NCBI GenBank assembly: GCA_036936605.1
Contig: JAUPFV010000002.1
Coordinates: forward strand, 317,642,893-317,706,892
Reading direction: 5' to 3'
DNA length: 64,000 bases
Origin: Limnanthes douglasii subsp. nivea
Taxonomy: Eukaryota; Streptophyta; Magnoliopsida; Brassicales; Limnanthaceae
Below, in pieces: positions 44,064 to 55,568 of this stretch. The stretch's first letter is position 1. Each line of letters begins with the position of its first letter. The translations under genes were made by a program, and so were the position numbers. The notes beneath the pieces were generated by a model that worked only from the letters and a program-made list of their open reading frames with translations, searched no databases and had not been told where the DNA came from.

Positions 44064-44474
44064 TGGTGAGGTTTATTTTTGTTCAAGGTTAATTTTGTCC
44101 AGATTTTTGTGGTATTTCAAAAGGTATTTAATGTTTGGATAGAGTGTAGAGGGAGAATTGAGCTGCCTGGTTGTATTTTATTTTCATTACCCTCATTTAA
44201 TGAAGGTAGTTGGGTATTTATACCCTTATCCTTGGGTCACATGGGCTTTCAGGTTGTATTAATGGATTCGGGTCGAGTTTAAAGACCCATTAGTTTGGAG
44301 TAAGCAAGTGATTAGCTTAGTCATGAAGTGATTAAGTTTTTAATACTTTAGTCCAGTTCGGACAGTTCAGTAAGTGGAGGTTGTCCGAATTGCCCCTGTC
44401 CGGTTAGGTGGATGTTGTCCGAATTGCCCTTGTCCGGTTCTCATAAAGAGTGGTGACAAAATCCGGACTCATCA
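44064..44474 (-). repeat. 5' LTR of element C (411 bp)
   Basis: Plus-strand ends TGGTGAGG...CTCATCA. Followed by TSD GGTGA (44475-44479). It contains the two 34-base TTGTCCGAATTGCCC units and a TATAAATA box on the minus strand (in GGGTATTTATACCC). Confidence 0.95.
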
Positions 44475-46109
44475 GGTGACAACCCAAGCATGCTTATCAG
44501 CAGATGGAAAAGCACATGTAAATATTTCATCACATATTTCTACATTTTCTTATAACAAGTTTGTTTGTTTAACTTCTCTTCCTTTGTTCTTTGGTAGTGC
44601 TGCCGAAGGAGTTTAATGACTACTTAGAGGAAGGGCAGACTACTTGCACCAAGCTAAATGCTTGTGCTGCTGAGAAATGGGGAAATCGTTTCCACAACTG
44701 TTTCACCGGAGGCAACTTGGTAAGATCCCATCTCTGGAATACAACCGGCCAGAGAGACTTGTCTTGGGAGGAGTTAACCACTTCACCCCCTCTGGAGGTA
44801 ATTCTCAAGAAGACAAATGCAAATGATGGAAATCCAGCCTTACCGGGCAGAAATAAAGCCCCAAGCAAAATGAAGGGCAAGAAAGGCAAGGCTAAGCAAG
44901 GCGTGGTTGAGGTCAACCCAGGTGATGTTGAGGAAGTTGTCCCACCAAACCCGGAGGGTCAGGACCAAGGAAGGATTGACGCTGCTTTGCTACAAGTGGT
45001 AGAAAACGAGAGTACCAAAGAGGTGGTTGGATCTCCAAAGCCCCCAAAGGTTCCCAAGAAAGACAGAAAAATGGGAGCAGAAGGTGGAGATAGGGAGGCC
45101 AAGAAGAAGAAAACCTCCAAGGGAGATGAAGTTGCTCTCCGGCCTCCGGAGTCTCTTCCTCCGGTTGACCCAACAGACCCAACTCAAGCAGAGGAAATCC
45201 CAAGTGACTTTCACACTGGAGAGGGCGCCGGAGGGGACATCAATATCGATGGAGTAAACATCAGTGGGCTTTAAGGGATTGGTCTTTACTTTGAAGACCT
45301 TGAGAAGGATGACTTCGCTGGCCCTTACCTCCCCCCAAGCTCCTCGAACATCGTCATTTTCAACGGTAAATATTTTTCTGTTTCAGGTGAGAGAGACATT
45401 GTCACCCACTCCTTGTTAAACAACATTCAACCAGTGCTCAACTTGGAGTAGCAAGTGCGAAACCAGTTAGCCATCATCAACACACTCAATTCTGACAAGG
45501 AGAGTTTGTCTAATGACCTCCTTATTGTCAACCAGAGTCTCGAGGCATTAAAGAGAGAAAATGAGGAGTTGAAAAAGGGGAAGGAGGACTTGGCCACCAA
45601 GCTGGCCACTTCGGAGGGGGTTGTGAATGAACTTCAATCCATCAATTCTGACTTGGAGAAGAATCTTTCTACTTCAAAAGAGGAGGTGAAGGCCAAAGAC
45701 AACATCATTCAGACCCTAACTAGCAACAAAATTTCGCTTGATGATGCTGTGTCTAAGGCCAAACAAGAAAAAGACGACTTGTTAAAGGAGCAAGAGAAGA
45801 CAATCCAAACCAGGATTGATGCATACACCAACACGGTGATAGACTCCCAAGAGGAAAGGTATGGTGAAGTCAAGTCAGATATGGTCTTGCTCTTCCATGA
45901 GAAATTTCTGAAGAGGACTATGGCGGTTTGTGGAGTATGAGGACTACCCATTTCACACGATGGCGGATGGTGATAAGAAGAACTATTCCAGTGGTTGGGA
46001 TGGCACAACTGATGAAGATGAACAGACCGGGGAGAGTCCAGATGAGGAAAACAATGATCCTAAGAAGAAACCAAGTGAGGTTGGGCCATCTAAGAAAGCT
46101 CAGTCTTAA
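44475..46109 (+). pseudogene. aORF of element B, end of exon 1 and exon 2
   Basis: Resumes B's aORF after element C: NPSMLISRWKS, intron 44518-44597, then exon 2 from 44598 (LPKEFNDYLEEGQTTC). Exon 2 stays in one frame to about 45920 apart from a TAA at 45272-45274 (Glu in C) and a TAG at 45448-45450 (Lys in C). It then shifts frame (…FLKRTM, then the GGVEYED-equivalent out of frame). Order: WNTTGQRDLSWEEL; a Lys-rich linker; a Pro/Asp-rich stretch (RPPESLPPVDPTDPTQ); the coiled coil (45455-45880); and an acidic tail ending at TAA 46107-46109. Function is unknown. Confidence 0.82.
44518..44597 (+). other. aORF intron of element B
   Basis: 80 bases, GTAAATATTT...TTCTTTGGTAG, T-rich before the AG. 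Splicing would join ACA-T to TG, making a Leu codon (phase 1) and linking SRWKST to LPKEF. Same position and phase as in C and D. Confidence 0.7.
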
Positions 46110-46149
46110 AGTATCAATCATCTTTCATTTTTTGTGTTTGAACTAAAGT

Positions 46150-46242
46150 CCTTGGATGATCAAGGCATTTTTGTAATCGTGTCCGGCCCTTGTCCGGACA
46201 AACCTTTTTCTTTGAAACTTCAAATTCCTTGGGTGGCAAAGG
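46150..46242. other. Pair of degenerate CCTTGG/CCAAGG stem-loops (element B)
   Basis: CCTTGG-ATGA-TCAAGG (46150-46165) and CCTTGG-GTGG-CAAAGG (46227-46242), at the same place as in A, C and D. Each arm pair has one mismatch. Confidence 0.6.
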
Positions 46243-46608
46243 CATTTCACATATTTTAATGGCCAGCTTTATTTTACACAACTCTTGCATTGTTTTATAA
46301 TTTCCCAACTTTGATGGCTAATGTTCAAACAACCCTTAGTTATTTCACAAGTATTTTAAAGTGAGAGTGTTTAAATTCTCCGATGACAAATGTTTAAGTA
46401 GTCATCACTCTACAAATTCAATCCGGTCTCCTTTTAAAAAAATTCAAAGAGACTATCAATTGAGACACTCTGAATTTTTCAAGAAGGCATCAAATTTTAT
46501 TGAAAATCCCGGACACCTCATTAAAACCTCCCCGCGCCACCAGGGTAGGAAATAGTATGCCCCATAATATTTACATGAACTTTAAACAAGTAAATATTTA
46601 CATAGTTT

Positions 46609-49182
46609 TCATTCTAAATACAACCGGAGGTGTTCAATGTTCTAGGGGTGATTTAAAATCCTTCCATCTTTATCTTGGAGCCTGTATGTCCCAGGCTTAA
46701 GCTTTTCATTGACCATATAGGGTCATTCCCAAGTTGGAGCTAGCTTGCCGAACTGCTTCTCCTTGGTATGCAGGAAGACTTTTCTCAGTACTTTATCCCC
46801 TAGTTTAAAATCCCTCCTTTTGATTTTAGAAGCAAACCTGCTTGGCATCTTGCATTATGGAGGGCTAGTAGTACCCAGCTAACAAAACTTTTATAGTTAG
46901 ATCCCTGAATCCACAGTGTGCTGATCCCTCGCCATCATGAAATTGGAAGAGCACTATTTGGGACTCCTCGATCCCCCAAAACTTGTAAGAGAGGTTTACT
47001 AAAGGATTTTTTTTATAAAGAACGTCTCTTGAGCTGAGAAAACCACGAGCCTTGTATTTTACCTTCCTTGCTACTGCTTTTTCCTGAGGCAAGATGCCAT
47101 CTGAGAGATATTGGAGGAGAGGAAATCTCCAATCTTGGGGTTCTTTTACTTGTATATTCAAAATTTCTTCTTCCTTATCCGGATTGATTTGAATGGACGG
47201 GCACTCTTGCACATGAATCCAAGGGTAGGATTCAGAATAGGCTATGGTTTCCAGAGAGTCTACTAGCGTATTTTCTGTTCGGGATATGTGCTCATAGGTG
47301 ATGCTTTTAAAATTAAGTGCTACTTCTTTGAGAACAAATAAGTATTTAACCAGCTGCTCCTTTTTTGCTTCGAATTGACCTTGTGCATGATGGATAAGAA
47401 GTTGAGAATCGCTCATTAACCTGACCCTTTTGGCTCCACAAATAAGAGCTAATTTCAAGCCAGCTATAGCAACTTCATATTCGGACTCATTATTGGAAGC
47501 CCTGAAAGCAAAACATATAGCCTGGTACAACTTGTCGTCGTACGGAGAGGTTAAACATATCCCAGCACCACAACCCATGGTACTTGATCCACCATCGGTC
47601 CGGACAACCCATACTTTTTTATCTTTTTCACCGGTTGCTTGCTTAGTATCTATGTCTGAATGGAATTCAACTAAGAAGTCAGCCACATTTTGAGCTTTGA
47701 CTGCTGTTCGAGGGGCAAAGTCAATATCACAGTCTCCCAGCTCCACTGACCACTTGGTCATTCTGCTTGAAATGTCTGCCTTTTGAAGAACGTTTTTTAA
47801 GGGAAAAGACGTCCGGACAATGATAGAATGAGACTGAAAGTAAGGCCTTATTTTCCTTGCAGCAATTACTAGGGCGAGTGCTAATTTTTCAAGCTTTAAA
47901 TACCTTTTTATGCATCTATCATGATTTTGCTGATATAATGCACGAGACGAGGATAATTATCCACCTCCCTTACCAACACTGCACTTATGGCACAATCAGA
48001 AACTGCTAAGTATATGTAGAGTGTTTCTCCATTAATAGGTTTAAACAAAGTTTTAGGGGAAGATAAGTGTTTCTTTATTTCATCGAAAGCCTGATCGCAC
48101 TGTGGAGACCAATTAAAATCTTTTGCACCTTTCAAAGTTTGAAAAAATAGGGGACACCTATCCGAAGACCTTGAAATAAAACGGTTTAGTGCAGCTAACC
48201 TCCCTGTCAACCTTTGTACTTCTTTTATATTCTGAGGAGGTTTCATTTGTAATAAAGCATTAAGTTGGTCTGGATCAGGTTGTATCCCTTTCTCACTTAT
48301 TACATACCCCAAGAATTTTCTGGATTGCACTCCGAAAACACACTTCTCTAGATTCAATTTTAAATTTACTTTCATCAAATTGGCAAAAGTTTCTTGGAGA
48401 TCTAACAAGTGCAGCTCTTCGTCCACACTCTTTACCATCATGTCATCGATATAGACTTCCATATTTCTTCCAATCTGATCAGCAAAAGCCTTGTTCACTA
48501 ACCTCTGATAAGTAGCCCCAACATTTAAAAACCCAAACGGCATCACCTTGTAACAATGGAGGCCCATATCGGTAACAAATGTAGTATGTTCTTGATCCTT
48601 CGGATCTACTTGAATCTGATTGTATCCGGAGAAGGCATTGATAAAGGACAATAGCTTGTTTCCAGATGTGGAGTGTACCAACTGATCAATTCGGGGAACC
48701 GGATATAGATCTTTTGGGCAAGCTCTATTGAGATCTGTAAAATCGATGCACATACGCCACTTTCCATTTTTATTCTTTACCAACACCGGATTGGCCGTCC
48801 ATAAAGGGTATTAAGATTCCTTTATGTGCCCCATCTTAAAAAGCCGGTCAACCTCTTGAACTATGACATCAACTTTCTCTTTAGAAAAAGCTCTCATCTT
48901 TTGTACAACAGGTGCTATATCCCTCCGGATAGATAGTTGGTGTGATATAATGTCTGCTGGCACTCCGGTTACATCAGCATTGCACCAAGCAAAAACACGT
49001 TGATAGTCTTTCAAAAAAGCTAACATTATACCCTATAATTCCGATATCATCTTGGACCCGATCTTGACACTTTTTCCTTCAACCAGAGAGTGAGTTTCAA
49101 CTTCTTCAATTGGTATTAAAATGCCAGGGGTCTCTCTAGGGTCATCAATTTTACCCTCTCTCCCAGAGGGCCCCTCAAATTG
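46609..49182 (-). pseudogene. pol of element B, with integrase core deleted
   Basis: From CAA after the gag stop to TGA at 46609-46611. In frame after the junction until a TAG near 49030. The RT part is open at 48786-47908 (YIDDMMVKS). RNase H 2 and the start of integrase are open at 47761-46865 (RTDGGSS, NNESEYE, MSDSQL). Near 46843 the sequence jumps from the integrase C-terminal region straight to its zinc-finger region: relative to A and C about 0.7 kb is missing, including all three catalytic residues of the integrase core. B could not have moved with its own integrase after this loss. Confidence 0.9.
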
Positions 49183-49188
49183 CTAATC
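49177..49188 (-). promoter_or_regulatory. gag/pol stop context of element B
   Basis: GAT-TAG-CAA-TTT on the minus strand, with open frame on both sides (protease frame ends here, pol continues in phase). Confidence 0.55.
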
Positions 49189-51257
49189 CTCACTGATCCG
49201 AACTGCCCCCAAAGTTCGAGGGGCCAGTGCTATTGCATAACACTCCATTGCCACCTTCTGACTGCTTTGGACAACTCCCACTTGTCCTTGTACAACGTAT
49301 TTCAAACATTGGTGGAGTGTTGAAGCCATAACATGCATCCTAGAGAGCCAAGATCTCCCCAAAATGGCATTGTAACAAGTGGGAAAATCCACCACAATAA
49401 AAATTATCCTGACCATCTTCTTAAAAGGGCCTTTCCCCAATAAAACCTCATCCTCAAACTCCCCGATCACATCTGCTGAGCTTCCAGTGAAACCCACAAT
49501 TGACCTGTTCGAACGCTGAATTACTGCTGGGTTTTTCATTTGTTTGTAGGAAGTTAAAAAGAGGATATTGGCTGAACTACCAGTGTCCACCAAAATTCGT
49601 CTAATATCGTTGCCCCCAATAGATGCTTCTATCACAACAGCATCTTCATGGGGACCAACAATATCCCTTAAGTCATCCTCATCGAAAACAGTGAAGGGAA
49701 ATGGAATTTGTGATTGATAGAAAGTCATGCCTCCTTCCAGCTAGGTAGCTAAAGTATGAACATGCCTCTTTCTTGAAGAAGCAGTTGGTGCAGTCATGCT
49801 GTCTCCCCCGAATATTGTAAGTGACTCAAAAATACTGATAAGTCCGGACACCGTCTTGCAGTGCTCTGTGATAACACCCACCTTATTCCGGGTTGGATCA
49901 GGGTCCAAATATTATGACTCTACATCAAACCTTTCAATTATCACCATAGCCCCATCCGGAGCCGATGTCCCTGCATTGTTTGGACTAGTCCGATGAGCGT
50001 TATCAGGCCTATTTCCACTTCTTCTTTTAACATAAGCTCCCAACTTTCCTCTTTCAATCAAATTCTGCACTTCTTGCTTCAACGCAATGCAATCTTCAGT
50101 GTTATGGCCAATATCATGGTGATACTGACAGAAACAATTATTACGGCTTTCCCTGGGAGATTGTAATGCAGCCGACCTTCTGAAATGTACTTCGTCTTTT
50201 GTTTTGTCATAAATGGTGGCTGCATTTTCTTTCAAATCAGCAAACCACTACGGATAAATGGTGGCTGCATTTACTTGTTCGAAGCAATCAACTAATCCGT
50301 TTTTGGTATTCAAAAAGCGACTTATGTATTCTTTCAAGGATTCGTTTGGTTCTTGGGCACAATGGATAATATTATCTTCATTGCCCTTTACTTCTTTACT
50401 TCCAACGAACTGTCTCCAAAAGGCCACCCAAAAAGTGTCGAAATTTCTGATGCAGCCCTGTGGCAGACTATTGTACCACTTCAGAGCACTCCCCGTAAAA
50501 GATTGGGAGAACACTCGACAAAATAACTTATCATCATCATAAAAAATCATCATAAATGTTTTGAATTGCTCCAGATGGTTATCTGGATCTTTACTACCAT
50601 CATACTTCTCCATCTTTGTGCTGTCAAACCTCTTAGGAAGGTTTCCGGACAGTATTTTAGAAGACAATGAAGATTGTCTCCAATTCCGGCCACGTCTAAA
50701 GACAGTATCTTCGTTAGGAGTCGCAAAGATACCTGGTTCATCATGAAAGGAAAAATGATCCACTAACAAGTCGTCTATGTGTCTCCGGCCATGGCTGTGA
50801 CTATGAGACAACCCTTTACCCAGATGCCTTTTCAACCTTCCATGCCTGTCCACTTTTCTTAAATAATTTTTGACAAACTTTTGTTTATTTTTAGAACGGC
50901 CTTCATCGTGCTGGATGACAAGGATTCTTCAACTCCATCTTTATTCGAGGAGCTACTAGAAGACTCTGAGTCTGAAACTGAGCTCTCCACCGGTTTAGAC
51001 CGGTGAGACTTCTTTGAGCTAGCATGAGTCTTTTTAGCACTCACATGGGTCTTTGATGGCTCATGCTCTCTTGGATTGTCAGTGTGATGAGCTGCTGATA
51101 CTTTAGACTTATCTTTCAAGCCCATCTCTGCCCTTTTGACAGCCCTCAAAGCTTCTATTTCAACTTTTAACCTGTCTCACTCCTCAATCGTATATTCATC
51201 ATTTTCTCCCACCACTTCTGCCAAAGCTGGTGGCACTTCCTGCTCGTCCGGATTCAT
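49183..51257 (-). pseudogene. gag-protease of element B, with internal deletion
   Basis: Begins MNPDEQEVPPALAEV at ATG 51257. A TGA replaces Arg after TIEE. The Ser-rich part lies at 51149-50860 and the gag domain at 50853-50290. About 305 bases between DCFEQV and NAATIY (present in A and C) are missing; the junction carries a 19-base duplicate (50209-50227 and 50254-50272). The zinc knuckle is intact in the variant form CQYHHDIGHNTEDC. The protease is open at 49728-49183 (VDTGSSANILF). Ends at TAG 49183-49185. Confidence 0.9.
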
Positions 51258-51308
51258 CCGAACTGGTTCTTCTTAATGGTTTCGAATACTAGTTTCAGGC
51301 ACCTTCTT

Positions 51309-51326
51309 CTCCCACTGTGGTCGCCA
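51309..51326 (-). other. Primer binding site of element B
   Basis: Minus strand TGGCGACCACAGTGGGAG, identical to A and D. Confidence 0.78.
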
Positions 51327-51329
51327 ATT

Positions 51330-51705
51330 CGGTGTGGATTATTTTCAACTGAGGGTAAATTTGTTAGATGTTTTGTGGTGTTTCAAAGGTATTTAATGCT
51401 TTAAGTGGTTTGTAGTGAGAGATTTGAGCTGCCTGGTTGTATTAAATGTTCATTACCCTAATTAATGAAAGTGGTTGGGTATTTATACCCTTAATTATGG
51501 GCCACATGGGCTTTCGAGTCATACTTATGAAACCGGGTCGAGTTCAAAAACTCATTAGTTATTAAGCAGGTAAGGAATGAGCTTAGTCATAAAGTGATTA
51601 GTTTCTAATACATTAGTAATGTTCGGATGGTTCAGTGGGTGGTTTTTGTCCGAATTGCCCCTATCCGGTTTCTACAGTGAATGGCGAGAAAATCCGAACT
51701 CATAA
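51330..51705 (-). repeat. 5' LTR of element B (376 bp)
   Basis: Plus strand CGGTGTGG...CTCATAA; both terminal dinucleotides are mutated relative to TG...CA. It has the same length as the 3' LTR and is followed by TSD AAAAT (51706-51710). Confidence 0.92.
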
Positions 51706-51710
51706 AAAAT

Positions 51711-52780
51711 AATTGGATACGATATAATTGGCTATGTGATATATAAAAAATCTTATAAAGTCAGATTCCAATATCGTGTGTGAACCCACATAAGCATAGA
51801 TTTTTGAGTCGCTATCAATAAGTGAAAATAATACTCAAAGCATTACTAAAAACAAGAATTAGTCTAAAGACAACCAAAATCGGTGAGTAACTAACATAAT
51901 CTCATGGGTATCAAAAGATAAAAGCTTAAAGTATTGTGCTCAAAATAAATATGATATAAATATATTATTTTTCATTAATGGACAAAAGTGAGGAAGAAGT
52001 CATCAATAAAATATTATTACAATCTATTTAAGAAGATGATACTGAAGCTTACAAAGAGTTATAGACTTATAGAGGCTTGTCATTTTAGAAAGATTACACA
52101 AATGGTAATATAAGAAGATTTACATGAAATATCTCTAAGGTAAAAAAAAATAACCATGCACATGAAAATTACGTGTTACTGGATGCTACAAATTTGAAAA
52201 AAATAGTTGAGAAATATACCAAAAGAGCATAAATCAAATTGATGTGATTAAATATGCAAAAGCTGTTGTTCGAGGTCATTGTTTGATCTAAAATCGGTCA
52301 TAATCGTAATTACAGATTTGTTAGAGGTGAAAACTATGTCAAAATCTTAGACATTACCAGACATGGTCATTTAGTTCTTGGGTTCAGTTTTCTAGTTCTT
52401 AAAAACTAGTAATCATCTAAAAATAAAATAAATTTTGGTTTGGTTTGGTTTCTCTCGGTTAAGTGTGGTATCGTTAATTAATTTGAAAAAAAAAATAACC
52501 GAAAAAACGGTTCCAATTGGGTTTCTTCCAAATGGTTAATTTGTAACCAAACAACACAATTGGAACCAAAATACCTTAAATATAAATAATTAAATAAAAA
52601 GTAGTTAATTATTGGTATCATAAATTACAACTAAAACAGAACTTCATAGTTCATATATAACTTTATACAACAAATGTTAGTACCATAAAATTGTTAAAAA
52701 CTTTAACTTCAAACACAACTTCATAATACCATCTAGTAAAAATTGGGGTATAAATCTAATACTTTCTTAATAATAAGCTG
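51711..52780. other. AT-rich spacer between elements B and D
   Basis: No gene. At 52430-52560 there are GGTTTGGTTTGG and AACCGAAAAAACGG words facing each other, as in many small non-autonomous hAT-type repeats, but without definable ends. Confidence 0.5.
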
Positions 52781-52785
52781 GTGTC

Positions 52786-53152
52786 TATGAGATTGGATTC
52801 TTTAGCTACTGAGTCTTGACTTAATCCGAAGGACGGTTCGGACCATGACCACCGTTATAAAACTCCGAGCAGGACAAATGTAATAAATGTAGAATAAGCT
52901 AGTTATTGGTCACTTCAAACATGATTACTAATGGGTCCCTAAACTTGACCCGACTTCATGATCCTATCCAATAAGCCTATGGGTCAGTAATTAAGTATAA
53001 ATTCCCCAACCATTTTCATTAGTGAGGGTAATCAGAATTTATTACTAGCACACAACTTAGTTATCTCGTGACTCCCTACTCAAAACATTAAACACCACAA
53101 AACATCCAAAACACTTTACGAAATTACCCTCAGACAGAAATAAACCACACCA
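52786..53152 (+). repeat. 5' LTR of element D (367 bp)
   Basis: Starts TATGAGATTGG (one base lost from TGATGAG) and ends CCACACCA. A TATAAAT box lies near 52997, where the other LTRs have TATAAATA. Confidence 0.92.
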
Positions 53153-53155
53153 AAT

Positions 53156-53173
53156 TGGCGACCACAGTGGGAG
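53156..53173 (+). other. Primer binding site of element D
   Basis: TGGCGACCACAGTGGGAG, three bases after the 5' LTR; the same 18 bases as in A and B. Confidence 0.78.
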
Positions 53174-53226
53174 CACGACGGTGCCTGAATTTCACAATTC
53201 AAAACTAGTAAAAAAACATTATTCTG

Positions 53227-55562
53227 ATGGATTCGAATGAGCAGAATGTTCCACCTTCTGAGGTAGAAGGTGCAAGGGAAAACAAGGAGTATACTATCGA
53301 GGAGCGAGACCAGTTGAGAAGTGAAATAGAGGCGTTGGGAGCAATAAAACAAACAGAAAAAAGTATAAAAAAAAAGTCTGGAGCGTAAGTACTTCACCAC
53401 ACTAATAATCCTGAAGAAAACGAACAGTCTTTGAAGACCCATCTCAGTTCCAAAAAGACACACCAGTCTAAGCCTGTTGAACGATTTGCATCTGAGTCCT
53501 CTAGATACTAATCAAATGAGGCAGAACTTGAAGAATCATGATCTTCAAGTAGTGATGATGGGAGATCTAAAAAGAAAATGAATTTGACTAAAAAACATTC
53601 AAGAAAAAAGGATAGGCATGTCAGGCTTAAGAAGCACCATGGTAAGGGTAAGAGGTCAACTCATAAGCATATTGATCATTTGTTGATTGATTCATTTGCC
53701 TTTCAGTCCGAACCGAGTATTTTTGCAACCCCTAATGAAGATACTGTTTTCAGTCGTAGCAAAAATATGAGGCAATCGCCTTTTTCCAAAAAAATACTCT
53801 ATAAACATCTTCCTAAGAGGTTTAATAGCTCCAAGATGGAGAAATACGATGGGAGTCGAGATCTGGACAACCATCTGGAACAATTCAAGAACTTTATGAC
53901 AAATTTTGACGACGATGACAAGCTATTGTGTAGGGCTTTCTCCCTGACTTTCACATGAAGTGCTCTCAAATGGTACAACAGTCTCTCTCGTGGGTGTATA
54001 ATAAATTTTGATACATTTTGGGTTGCCTTCCGGAGGTAATTTTTTGGAAGTAAGGAACTCAAAGGTAATAGGGACACCATTATCCATTGTGCACAGGAAC
54101 CGAACGAGTCCCTGAAAGAGTATATTAATCATTGTGTGAATACAAATAATGGGCTAGCAGATTGCTTTGAACAAGTTGCAATTGCTTCTCTAAGATAAGG
54201 TTTAAATTCAGGAAATCTAGTCGATTCAGTAAATCGGAAGAAGACTATAACTTGGGGTGGTTTGTTGAATCAAGTGGGAAATCAAATCAACGTAGAAGAG
54301 ACCAAGAAAACCATAGTACACTGTCAATTGAGATCTAACACTACAACAACAACTCCACCAGTTACTAACCAATCCGGTTATAGGGCAAAGAAGACTAGAC
54401 AGGGGTCCAACCGATCAAGGAAAAATCAGTTGAACCAAACTCAGAGCTTAAAAACTAGAAGTAAAAGGGAGACCTGGGTTCAGCCTTAGTGGTTTGTTGA
54501 GTTAGGGGAGAGTGTGGCTACTATTTATGACAAGACTAAGAATGAGGTGCACTGTTGAAATCAGGTAGCGTTACAGTCCCCCAGAGAAAACCGGAGCACT
54601 CATTTCTGTCACTACCACAATGACATAGACTCACGATTGTATAGCCTTGAAGCAAGAGGTCCATAACCTTATTGAACATGGCAAGTTGGGGGGCTTACAT
54701 TAAAAAGCGAGGTGGAAGCAGACCAGATAATACACAAACCAATGCTCCCCGGATAGGTCCTTCGAACAATCCTGGGACATCTACACAAGAGCGTGCAATG
54801 GTGACTGTTGAAAGATTTGATGTAGACTCTGAGTATCCGGATCCAGATTCGAGTCGAAATCAAGTGGGGGTGATAACAAACAAAACCAAAACAGTTTCCA
54901 GACTGATCAACTTTTTTGAGTCACTAACCATTTTCGGAGGAGATACAGTGACTGCGCCTTCTACTTCATCAAGGAAGAGGCAAGTTCACAATTTGGCCAC
55001 CCATTTAGATGGTGGAATGTCTACCTACCAGTGCCAATCCTCATTGTCATTCATAGTTTTTGATGATTATGACTTGAGGGACATTGCAGGACCTCATGAG
55101 GATGTGGTGGTAATAAAGTCTTCAATAGGGGGAAATGATATACGCCGGATTCTGATTGATACATGCAGTTTGGTAAACATCCTGTTTTTAAGCTCTTACA
55201 AGCAAATGAGAAACCCGTCGTTTATACAACGTTAGAACGGAACCATTGTAGGCTTCACAAGAAGTTCTGCAGATATGATCGGGGAGTTCGAAAAGGAAGT
55301 ATTGTTGGGCAAGAGACCCTTTAAAAATATAGTAAGAATGTTGTTTGTTGTGGTGGATTGCCCAACATCATACAATGCAATATTTGGGAGGTCTTGACTC
55401 TCCAGAATGCATGTTATGGCCTCTACAGTCCACCAATGTTTAAAGTATGATATATAGGGACAAGTAGGTGTTGTCTAGAGCAGTCAGAAGATAGCCAGAG
55501 AATGCTATGCAACTGCCATTGCCCTTAAAACTCTAGGGGCAGTCAGAATTAACAAAGATTAA
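53227..55562 (+). pseudogene. gag-protease of element D, heavily broken
   Basis: Starts MDSNEQNVPPSEVEG at ATG 53227 and ends at TAA 55560-55562. Gag domain at about 53800-54090 (MEKYDGS, ALKWYNSLSRG, FWVAFRR, with a stop on either side). Zinc knuckle region at about 54600 (CHYHND), after which the frame is lost. Protease in the open part 54672-55235, where the active-site triplet reads DTCS where A to C have DTGS, so it is inactive. At least eight in-frame stops and one or more frameshifts. Confidence 0.9.
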
Positions 55563-55568
55563 CAGCTA
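55557..55568 (+). promoter_or_regulatory. gag/pol stop context of element D
   Basis: GAT-TAA-CAG-CTA. The six bases after the stop fit CAR-YYA exactly. The stop is ochre where A, B and C have amber, and the frame is continuous across it. Confidence 0.5.

Larger units (their letters stand above)
34048..44474 (-). mobile_element. Ty3/gypsy (Tat-lineage) element C, complete, nested in element B
   Basis: LTRs of 410 and 411 bp, TSD GGTGA at 34043-34047 and 44475-44479, total 10,427 bp. It inserted in the same orientation as its host B, inside B's aORF just before the intron. The LTRs differ at about 20 positions plus one indel (roughly 5 percent), less than B, as expected for a later insertion. 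All parts are present (PPT, aORF, pol, gag-PR, PBS), but every gene carries stops or frameshifts. Confidence 0.96.
31887..51705 (-). mobile_element. Ty3/gypsy (Tat-lineage) element B, full length, interrupted by element C
   Basis: Both LTRs are 376 bp (31887-32262 and 51330-51705) and are flanked by the 5-bp duplication AAAAT (31882-31886, 51706-51710). Removing C (34048-44474) and one copy of its TSD leaves about 9.4 kb. Gag-pol reads minus and the aORF reads plus. The LTRs differ at about 27 positions (roughly 7 percent by hand count). B has lost about 305 bases of gag and about 0.7 kb of integrase. Confidence 0.95.

Noticed and set aside
52430..52560. hAT-like miniature element with GGTTTGG / AACCGAA words
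   Set aside because: Inverted words are present but ends and an 8-bp duplication cannot be defined, so it is only mentioned under spacer.
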